DNA from: Chroococcidiopsidaceae cyanobacterium CP_BM_RX_35
GTDB lineage: Bacteria > Cyanobacteriota > Cyanobacteriia > Cyanobacteriales > Chroococcidiopsidaceae
Assembly: GCA_019242465.1 (NCBI GenBank)
Contig: JAFAVL010000320.1
Coordinates: 1-8,842 of the forward strand
DNA: 8,842 bases
Reading direction: 5' to 3'
In this document: positions 4,316 to 8,842 of the stretch, in pieces
Layout of the letters: every line of letters starts with the position of its first letter
Position numbering within the stretch: position 1 is the first letter of the stretch
Made by a program: the position numbers and the translations under genes
The notes under the pieces: generated by a model
Told to the model about the DNA's origin: nothing
Database searches by the model: none
The model's input: the letters and a program-made list of their open reading frames with translations, nothing else

Positions 4316-6904
4316 TCAACGAACCTCCCCATATTTCGGCGACCAGAACACACCACGAGCTGCAAAAAAAGCGACATCTTTATGGTCATCTTGTCGTCGT
4401 GCCTGAGCATCAGAACAGCGTAGCATCTGCTTTTGTTCATTTCCCTTACTGTACTCATACAATTCCAGTGGTTGACTACATACTGGACACAAGCCAGGTG
4501 CAGCTCCTTGTAACTTAGAAGCAGCATTAGTTGACCTGCGATTTGACCTTCTGCCTACTCTTTGGCTGGATGGAGGCTGATTTTTTGTCTGGCGATTTGG
4601 TTGTTGAGCTGATTTTCTTTTAGCTTCTGCTGATGTTACCTTTTGAGCGTTAGCTGCTTGCCCAATTTCACCATAGTTGGGTGACCAAAATACCCCCTTA
4701 GCAGCAAAAAAAGCTACCTCTTTATGGTCGTCTTGTCGTCGTCTAACAGCATCAGAGCATCGCAACATCTGTTTTTGCTCCCTCTCCTTGGTGTATTCAT
4801 ATAATTCCAATGGTTGACCACATACAGGGCAAGCATAGTCTGTCATCCTTGGGGATGTAGCAATTGCTTCGGAAGAACTATCCTCATGACTTGATGATGG
4901 CAGAGATGGACTAGCAACTGATGTTGCTGCTTGAGTTGCTGGACTTTTACGATTCGAGGTGTTGGTATTGCCTTTACGTTCTGAGTAAGGTAACTCATAA
5001 CCCTGCTGCTGCTCCGACCAAAACATTGCAGCTCCACAGGCTTTATTGGCACACTTAAGAAAATGATCTGCCTTTAGCTTCTGCGAATGACACAGAATCT
5101 TTTGCATCAACCACTCACACTTAGGACAGTGAATTTCCGTCAGCTCTGCCTGCTTGGGGCTACCTGGCTTCACCCCTTGATTGGCTCCAAGTGTTCGATA
5201 TGCTGCTGCTAGCGCTGGAGCAAAGTAAGTCTGGTTCCAGTCGATCAGGTAAGGTTCCCATTGCTGTTTCCCAGCGGCGATCACGTCCAACTGCCCTTCC
5301 ATCTCTGCCGTAAACTCCGGCTCTACCATCTTCGGTAATACCCGCAGCAGAAATTCATCAACTTCCATCCCTAATTGGGTCGGCTGTAAGTGCCCCCGAT
5401 GCAAGCTGGCATAATCGCGCTCACGTAAAATTTTGCAAGTGGGTGCATAAGTTGAAGGTCTACCAATGCCCAGCTTCTCCATCTTCTGCACTAGCTTTGG
5501 CTCTGTGTAACGCGGCGGCGGTTGGGTTTGCTTCTTCTCTGCCTCTGCCTGCTGGCATCTCAATTGCTGCCCCTGCTTAACTACAGGTAGCTGAGTGTTA
5601 CCAGCAATATCGTTCCAATAAATTGTGTAGCCCCGAAACGTCACTACTTGACCTCGTGCTTGCCAGAAGACTTCTCCCGATTGAGTCAAAATTCGCGTCT
5701 TCTGCACCCTGGCAGCACGGCATTGCGATGCCAGCGTTCGCCCCCAGATCAAGCTGTAGAGCTTAACCTCCTCCTGGCTGATTTTGCTTGTCAAACTGTC
5801 GGGCAGATTGTCCACATCTGTTGGTCTGATTGCCTCATGCGCTTCTTGCGCTCCGGCTTTGCTTCTTTGAGTTGCGACTCGCTCTGGCACATTTTGCGGG
5901 TCATGCTGCTGGAGCCACTGCCGCGCTTGGGAGCAATAATCTTCAGATAGGGCAACTGAATCTGTCCGCATGTAGGTAATCAACCCTTGCTCATACAGTG
6001 ACTGTGCCAGCTTCATTGTCTTCTCTGACCCATACTTCAAGCGCGAGCCTGCCGCTTGCTGCAAACTTGATGTCGTAAATGGCGCTGGCGGTTTCCGGCT
6101 CGTTTCTTTACTATCTATCTGAACTGCTCTATGAGGATGTGTTCGGGCTGTAGTTACTAGTTGCTCCGCCTGTGCTTGTGATAATACCCGGACAGATTCC
6201 ACTTGCTTTTCTTTTAAGTCTGAGGCATCATCAGTTTTGTCGGTTACCTGGTCTGTATCTGGGCTTGTATCGCTTCCAGCATAATAAGCCCTCAATCCCT
6301 CTTCGTAATCAACAAATACTGACCAGTAGTCTTGTGGCACAAAAGCACGGATTTCTCGCTCCCGCTGGCAGAGAATGTGAAGAGTAGCAGACTGTACTCT
6401 GCCCATGCTCTTTGCCCCATTTCCAAGTTTCCAGAGCAGGGGTGAACCCTTATAACCAACGAGCTTATCCAAGCTATCTCGGCATCGCCCCGCAGAAACT
6501 AGATTCAGATCCAGGGGACGCGGATGGGCGATCGCTTGCCGCACCGCTTTGTCTGTGATTTCGGTATAAACAGCTCGTCTAGGATGCTTCAGATGTAGTT
6601 GCTGTGCTAGATGCCAGCCTATGGTTTCACCTTCCCGGTCGGCATCAGTGGCAATCAAGACTTGAGATGCTTGCTTTACAGCCTCTCGTAATTCCTTGAG
6701 GATTTGCTTTCCCTTTGTACCTCTAGGAATGTAGCGACAGTCTATGCGTTTGCGTTCGTTGTCCAAGGTGAAGCCCAATGCATCCTCACCATCAGTAGCT
6801 AGTTCAACGATGTGACCCATTGTGGCTTTTACATTCCACTCCGAGCCCAGAATTGCTTTGAGCTTCTTAATCTTCCCACCGCTCTCAATCAGGAGAAGTT
6901 TCAA
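4316..6904 (-). CDS. topA: type IA DNA topoisomerase (TopA-like) with duplicated C-terminal zinc module
   Basis: This 862-residue enzyme would relax negatively supercoiled DNA by cutting and resealing one strand through a phosphotyrosine. The Toprim domain has the catalytic Glu at E7 (LLLIESGGK) and the DxDxE triad D87, D89, E91 (ATDADREGE). A second hallmark is LDKLVGYKGSPLLWK (145-159), followed by GRVQS. The active-site tyrosine is Y311 with R313 in GLITYMRTDS. AHEAIRPT and LGIGRPSTYA are also present. An Asp/Thr-rich insert lies near 209-235. The tail has a Cys4 ribbon (C593, C596, C618, C623) and two near-identical modules (691-746, 805-860), joined by Ser-rich and basic linkers. The start is TTG with AAGG upstream; an in-frame TAA just before it excludes a longer frame. 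The normal chromosomal copy presumably exists elsewhere, so this is likely a plasmid version. Confidence 0.95.
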   Translation of the reverse strand: MKLLLIESGGKIKKLKAILGSEWNVKATMGHIVELATDGEDALGFTLDNERKRIDCRYIPRGTKGKQILKELREAVKQASQVLIATDADREGETIGWHLAQQLHLKHPRRAVYTEITDKAVRQAIAHPRPLDLNLVSAGRCRDSLDKLVGYKGSPLLWKLGNGAKSMGRVQSATLHILCQREREIRAFVPQDYWSVFVDYEEGLRAYYAGSDTSPDTDQVTDKTDDASDLKEKQVESVRVLSQAQAEQLVTTARTHPHRAVQIDSKETSRKPPAPFTTSSLQQAAGSRLKYGSEKTMKLAQSLYEQGLITYMRTDSVALSEDYCSQARQWLQQHDPQNVPERVATQRSKAGAQEAHEAIRPTDVDNLPDSLTSKISQEEVKLYSLIWGRTLASQCRAARVQKTRILTQSGEVFWQARGQVVTFRGYTIYWNDIAGNTQLPVVKQGQQLRCQQAEAEKKQTQPPPRYTEPKLVQKMEKLGIGRPSTYAPTCKILRERDYASLHRGHLQPTQLGMEVDEFLLRVLPKMVEPEFTAEMEGQLDVIAAGKQQWEPYLIDWNQTYFAPALAAAYRTLGANQGVKPGSPKQAELTEIHCPKCEWLMQKILCHSQKLKADHFLKCANKACGAAMFWSEQQQGYELPYSERKGNTNTSNRKSPATQAATSVASPSLPSSSHEDSSSEAIATSPRMTDYACPVCGQPLELYEYTKEREQKQMLRCSDAVRRRQDDHKEVAFFAAKGVFWSPNYGEIGQAANAQKVTSAEAKRKSAQQPNRQTKNQPPSSQRVGRRSNRRSTNAASKLQGAAPGLCPVCSQPLELYEYSKGNEQKQMLRCSDAQARRQDDHKDVAFFAARGVFWSPKYGEVR
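4325..4492 (-). repeat. second copy of the topoisomerase C-terminal module (residues 805-860)
   Basis: This encodes a 56-residue module 46/56 identical by eye to the copy at 4667-4834. Candidate zinc ligands are C806, C809, C830 and H841, spaced C-x2-C-x20-C-x10-H. It ends in GVFWSPKYGE, two residues before the protein's C terminus. Confidence 0.85.
4667..4834 (-). repeat. first copy of the topoisomerase C-terminal module (residues 691-746)
   Basis: Ligand spacing is the same as in the second copy: C692, C695, C716 and H727. The repeat period is 114 codons (342 bases). The two copies differ at many silent positions, which indicates an old duplication kept under protein-level selection rather than a recent one. 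Confidence 0.85.
6528..6535. repeat. HIP1 octamer GCGATCGC
   Basis: This is the second perfect HIP1 copy in the window, inside the topoisomerase gene. Two copies in 8.8 kb is a low density for a HIP1-rich cyanobacterial chromosome, in keeping with an accessory replicon. Confidence 0.85.
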
Positions 6905-6955
6905 TCCTAACCCTTACTCCACCCAAAACGAATCATAACTTTTTTACATATAAGC

Positions 6956-6982
6956 ATTATACTAGGACTACATTATTGTCTA
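6956..6982 (-). promoter_or_regulatory. possible promoter of the topoisomerase gene
   Basis: On the minus strand a perfect TATAAT (plus 6956-6961) lies 51 bases before the TTG start. TAGACA (plus 6977-6982) is a candidate -35 at a short 15-base spacing. The -10 match is strong and the -35 only fair. The rest of the 261-base gap to 7165 shows no ORF or clear structure. Confidence 0.45.
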
Positions 6983-7165
6983 TGAGTTGACACTAGTTTC
7001 CCGCTCACAGCACTTGCCCAACTTTCAAGTATCTGCTGCGTTTGCTTCGGCTTTCCGCCAGCGTTGTGTATCAATCAGAGTAGTGAGCTAGTAGAAACAT
7101 GTGAAATGAATAGATTAAGTACATACAAGCAAAGCCTGCAAAGTCTGAACTCTTAGAGGCAAATT

Positions 7166-7327
7166 ATGTTTACCGTGTTACTTAAGAACGGTCAGACTGT
7201 TGAAGTTCCTGAAGAGGAGTTCCAGCTCTTCCTCCAGCAAAACCGGGAGCAGCTCCAAAAGCGCCAGGTCGAAGTCCGCCGTCCCATGATGGGCTCTCCT
7301 GAGCCAGCACCTAGTAAAACACGATGA
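7166..7327 (+). CDS. small hypothetical protein, 53 aa
   Basis: This is a short gene supported by a strong ribosome site, AGAGG at 7155-7159, 6 bases before the ATG. The product begins MFTVLLKNGQTVEVPEEEF, which reads as a beta hairpin, continues as a Gln/Arg-rich helix (about 18-36, QLFLQQNREQLQKRQVEV), and ends in a Pro-rich tail. It has no membrane segment and no recognised family. Its last 17 bases overlap the 3' end of the convergent 7311-7577 gene. The hairpin-plus-helix layout with a basic Gln-rich helix could suit a small DNA- or protein-binding factor, but that is a guess. Confidence 0.6.
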   Translation: MFTVLLKNGQTVEVPEEEFQLFLQQNREQLQKRQVEVRRPMMGSPEPAPSKTR

Positions 7328-7577
7328 GAATGTTCTCGTCAGTTTCATGGACGCAAATTCCCGCTCTCAGGTCTTCTAGCGTCTCAGTATAAAAGACTCT
7401 GCAATTTCTGAAGAGCTTATATTGCGTATTAGGATCATCTTTTAAGCTACCCCGATATATCTCTTCTTTGCCCAGTTCCACATAAACATACACACCCAGA
7501 TACTTCCCATAGACTGCCCCTTCGGAAGTTGCCGCATTGAATTCTTGTTGGTTAGATGCCCTGATGCGTTTGACCAT
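7311..7577 (-). CDS. hypothetical protein, 88 aa
   Basis: Unrecognised 88-residue protein. It looks like a real globular alpha/beta protein rich in beta strands: GKYLGVYVYVEL (24-35), a Lys/Asp turn, KLFRNCRVFYTETL, then AGICVHETDENILIVFY at the C terminus. There is no signal peptide or membrane span. The ATG at 7577 lacks a visible Shine-Dalgarno, which weakens the start, but no better in-frame start lies close upstream. The gene is divergent from the RHH gene at 7801 and shares with it a 223-base intergenic region holding two palindromes, so the two may be co-regulated. Its 3' end overlaps the 53-residue gene by 17 bases in convergent orientation. Confidence 0.55.
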   Translation of the reverse strand: MVKRIRASNQQEFNAATSEGAVYGKYLGVYVYVELGKEEIYRGSLKDDPNTQYKLFRNCRVFYTETLEDLRAGICVHETDENILIVFY

Positions 7578-7703
7578 GATTGAAACTGGAAGAAAATTGT
7601 GAGGGAGACAGCAGTGGAATAGATGTAGCGGTTCTGCTTGACAAAAAGCACTTCTTACTTCACAAGCAAAGTGAGCTTTTGGAGCGATTGAGAATAATAT
7701 CTC

Positions 7704-7715
7704 ACTGTATACAGT
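7704..7715. promoter_or_regulatory. operator-like palindrome, copy 1 (ACTGTATACAGT)
   Basis: This is a perfect 12-base palindrome. An identical 12-mer occurs at 7756-7767, with centres 52 bases apart, about five helical turns, so both face the same side of DNA. This copy is the one nearer the divergent minus-strand gene (start 7577). It is a likely binding site for the adjacent RHH protein. Confidence 0.6.
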
Positions 7716-7735
7716 CTAAAGCAAGCATTTTTCAT

Positions 7736-7765
7736 TTGAATAACTTATACCTTTCACTGTATACA
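7736..7765 (+). promoter_or_regulatory. possible promoter of the RHH gene, overlapped by operator copy 2
   Basis: TTGAAT (7736-7741) and TATACA (7760-7765) are spaced by 18 bases and form a plausible sigma70-type promoter. The -10 box is part of palindrome copy 2. A second candidate -10, TATACT, lies at 7770-7775. Either way a protein bound at copy 2 would block transcription of the 7801 gene. Confidence 0.4.
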
Positions 7766-7768
7766 GTG
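7755..7768. promoter_or_regulatory. operator-like palindrome, copy 2 (CACTGTATACAGTG)
   Basis: This is a perfect 14-base palindrome containing the same 12-base core as copy 1. It ends 32 bases before the RHH start codon and overlaps the probable core promoter. The perfect symmetry and exact duplication are the reasons to call it an operator. Confidence 0.65.
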
Positions 7769-7800
7769 TTATACTGCTTTTTAGTGATTAATCTAAGGGT

Positions 7801-8004
7801 ATGGCAAACGAGCAAAACCTGAAGCACTTTCACAGGCAAGATGACACTGATGAACCACTGGCAGCCAAGCCGACTCAGGTGCGATTGCCAGAGCGAGTAG
7901 AGCAGTCGGTCAATCGGTTGCCCAATAAAGCAGCTTGGCTGAGACGGGTGATTACTGAGGCTTTGGAGCGGGAGGGGCTGCTACTGTCAGGCGACTCTGA
8001 ATAA
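7801..8004 (+). CDS. ribbon-helix-helix (CopG/Arc-type) DNA-binding protein, 67 aa
   Basis: This small protein has a disordered polar N terminus (1-23) and then a ribbon-helix-helix pattern. It comprises a strand TQVRLPERV (25-33), helix A (EQSVNRLP), a turn at NK, and helix B (AAWLRRVITEALEREGLL, 44-61). RHH proteins dimerise through the strand and insert it into the major groove at short palindromic operators, and many are plasmid-borne autorepressors. Here two identical 12-base palindromes lie just upstream, one over the likely promoter, which strongly suggests autoregulation. TAAGGG lies only a few bases before the ATG, a rather tight ribosome site. The gene converges on the coiled-coil membrane gene with 19 bases between stops. 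It could be an antitoxin or a plasmid copy or partition regulator; no toxin partner is recognised next to it. Confidence 0.75.
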   Translation: MANEQNLKHFHRQDDTDEPLAAKPTQVRLPERVEQSVNRLPNKAAWLRRVITEALEREGLLLSGDSE

Positions 8005-8023
8005 TGGAGCAGCGCCAGAAACA

Positions 8024-8542
8024 TCAGAGCCGCAATCTGGAAAACACCAACCCTGGTATCCCAGCAACCTCCCTCGCAGACAGTGCTAGTTTCCTGGCAG
8101 CATGGCACACCCCGTGAGGTTGAGGACACGCCATCTTCGTCGGCACCGCATAAGCGATAATCACCACCCAGAAGATCAGCATCGGATTCCATACCAGGCA
8201 GAACAAGGTTGTTTTGTTCATCAGCCTGTAAAAGTTACCCACTGTCCAGCCCAGCAACTTTTGACCTTCGCTGCGGAGGGTGTCACCTGTCTGCTTAATC
8301 GCTTTGGCTTTCCTTTCCTCTGCCGCTGCCCAGGTCAAACTGGCATTCAGCTTCTCCCTGGCTAACTGCTCCGCTTTGCTATCCGATGCTTGCTCTATCC
8401 TGCCGTTGATTGTCTGTCGTTCTTCCTCTAACTCTTGATTGACCAGTCGCTTCACTCTTCGCTCGTTCCCGTCTCGGAGCCTTCGGGCAAGCTCATCGGC
8501 TTGGGCGACGAGAGCGGCAGTGAATTCGGCTCCCAGTCCCAA
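8024..8542 (-). CDS. coiled-coil membrane protein, downstream frame (probable -1 frameshift product)
   Basis: This is the downstream half of a protein split across two frames. From its TTG at 8542 it is 172 residues. The frame itself is open from 8575, directly after an in-frame TGA, so a -1 shift at 8569-8575 would give a 225-residue fusion with the 8452-8700 ORF. Residues 10-95 are a long charged helix rich in Glu, Arg, Ala and Gln, probably a coiled coil (for example RRLRDGNERRVKRLVNQELEE). A single membrane span follows at about 111-133 (TTLFCLVWNPMLIFWVVIIAYAV), then a short tail with CPQPHGVC. Independent initiation is possible, since GGAG lies 2 bases before the TTG, but that spacing is poor. 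The family is not recognised. On the plus strand this region gives only shadow ORFs. Confidence 0.6.
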   Translation of the reverse strand: MGLGAEFTAALVAQADELARRLRDGNERRVKRLVNQELEEERQTINGRIEQASDSKAEQLAREKLNASLTWAAAEERKAKAIKQTGDTLRSEGQKLLGWTVGNFYRLMNKTTLFCLVWNPMLIFWVVIIAYAVPTKMACPQPHGVCHAARKLALSAREVAGIPGLVFSRLRL

Positions 8543-8700
8543 GTCTCCGGTAGGGAACGAGCCTGCCGCTTTCCCTCAATTTGCGCCATCACCCGCTCTT
8601 CCAATTCGGCAAAAAACAGTTCTGTATTCTTCTTGCTCTGGGCGAGTTTACGGGCAGCATGTTTCAGGTAGGAGCGGTTGACCATTCCGGGAATCGACAT
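8452..8700 (-). CDS. coiled-coil membrane protein, upstream frame (N-terminal part, 82 aa if not shifted)
   Basis: This frame encodes the natural-looking N terminus of the coiled-coil membrane protein: MSIPGMVNRSYLKHAARKLA, then a charged helix through FFAELEERVMAQIEGK (29-44). Past residue 44 it turns into low-complexity Ser/Pro/Glu sequence and stops at 8452, while helical sequence continues in the -1 frame. This suggests the in-frame end is either a short alternative product or an artefact. Starts at 8700 (Met1) and 8685 (Met6) both lack a good ribosome binding site. No signal peptide is seen. Without shifting, the product would be an 82-residue soluble peptide; with shifting, a 225-residue membrane-anchored protein. 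Confidence 0.55.
   Translation of the reverse strand: MSIPGMVNRSYLKHAARKLAQSKKNTELFFAELEERVMAQIEGKRQARSLPETWDWEPNSLPLSSPKPMSLPEGSETGTSEE
8528..8575 (-). other. candidate programmed -1 ribosomal frameshift signal
   Basis: On the minus strand, G GGA AAG (plus 8569-8575) fits the X XXY YYZ slippery rule in the frame of the upstream ORF, covering residues 43-44. The downstream frame's last stop, TGA, ends at the base just before this heptamer. After a 5-base spacer, a stem-loop at plus 8528-8563 pairs GGCTC with GAGCC and, further in, GTTCCC with GGGAC, about 10 bp with small bulges. Slip site, spacer and structure all match the known layout of such signals. Confidence 0.5.
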
Positions 8701-8767
8701 GGTTCAAAAACAGGTAATTTAGGGTAACAAAGCAGGGGAAATCTAGCCAGCGAAATTAGATGACCAA

Positions 8768-8800
8768 TTATTAGTAAATAATAAAGTTAAAGATAACTTT
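8768..8800. promoter_or_regulatory. two adjoining AT-rich dyads upstream of the coiled-coil gene
   Basis: TTATTA (8768-8773) and TAATAA (8779-8784) form one perfect dyad. AAAGTTA (8783-8789) and TAACTTT (8794-8800) form a second, sharing two bases with it. They lie 68-100 bases upstream of the minus-strand start at 8700, where a promoter or operator would be expected. AT-rich dyads arise easily by chance. The rest of 8701-8842 shows no ORF. Confidence 0.3.
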
Positions 8801-8842
8801 GGAAGTAGGAATTAGTTGTGTTGAAACCGCTCAAAACCTAAA

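Noticed and set aside
4285..6387. Other ORFs within the topoisomerase region (4285-4527 and 4843-5052 minus; 5648-5950 and 6172-6387 plus)
   Set aside because: They lie in other frames of a clearly coding 862-residue gene.
7580..7822. 80-residue plus-strand ORF across the intergenic region
   Set aside because: It starts with TTG, runs through both operator palindromes and the promoter, and overlaps the RHH start; its composition is poor.
8004..8117. 37-codon plus-strand ORF whose ATG overlaps the RHH stop (TAATG)
   Set aside because: The coupling geometry is attractive, but it is very short and lies antisense to the C terminus of the membrane protein, which is better supported.
7875..8192. 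105-residue minus-strand ORF
   Set aside because: It is antisense to most of the RHH gene and overlaps the coiled-coil gene; its Ser/Cys-rich composition fits a shadow frame.
8102..8681. Plus-strand ORFs at 8102-8365, 8435-8671 and 8439-8681
   Set aside because: They are antisense to the coiled-coil gene, with Arg/His/Ser/Pro-rich compositions and no ribosome sites.
1..8842. CRISPR array, tRNA or rRNA gene, transposon ends
   Set aside because: No regularly spaced repeats, cloverleaf-like sequence, transposase, or terminal inverted repeats with target duplications were seen by eye.

Overview
The window looks like accessory DNA from a cyanobacterium, most likely part of a plasmid or another mobile replicon. 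Two copies of the HIP1 octamer GCGATCGC (954-961 and 6528-6535) point to a cyanobacterium. The gene set of many short orphan ORFs, a phage-type Bet annealase, a non-housekeeping type IA topoisomerase and a ribbon-helix-helix regulator fits a plasmid or integrated element. I see no rRNA, tRNA, CRISPR array, transposase or replication initiator, so the replicon type is inferred.

Left part, 1-3545, all on the plus strand: four small genes of unknown function (151-432, 468-686, 689-1225, 1245-1454) are packed closely with good ribosome binding sites and look like one operon. A 120-base gap with a strong hairpin (1497-1528) follows. A second group is then an unknown 97-residue protein (1575), a RecT/Bet-family single-strand annealing protein (1886-2848), and a DUF6883/DUF4926 pair (2870, 3226). 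This group ends at a good intrinsic terminator (3515-3545). No exonuclease partner for Bet is present.

Middle part, 3546-7165: a small orphan gene (3569) overlaps a second possible orphan (3768). A small winged-helix-like protein (4033-4305) comes next, preceded by two dyads. It converges on a long minus-strand gene for a type IA DNA topoisomerase (4316-6904). The topoisomerase has all the catalytic signatures, a TTG start, and a C-terminal zinc-ribbon tail in which one module of about 56 residues is duplicated.

Right part, 7166-8842: a 53-residue gene overlaps the 3' end of a convergent unknown gene (7311-7577). A 223-base divergent region then carries two copies of the palindrome ACTGTATACAGT with centres 52 bp apart, just upstream of a ribbon-helix-helix gene (7801-8004); this is a convincing autoregulation layout. 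Facing it on the minus strand is a coiled-coil membrane protein split over two frames (8452-8700 and 8024-8542). The junction has the features of a programmed -1 ribosomal frameshift: a G GGA AAG slippery heptamer exactly where the second frame opens, a 5-nt spacer and a GC-rich stem-loop. This is the most interesting item in the window.

How the genes cooperate is mostly unknown. Bet and the topoisomerase both act on DNA and suit replication, recombination or transfer of a mobile replicon. The RHH and winged-helix proteins are probably local regulators.
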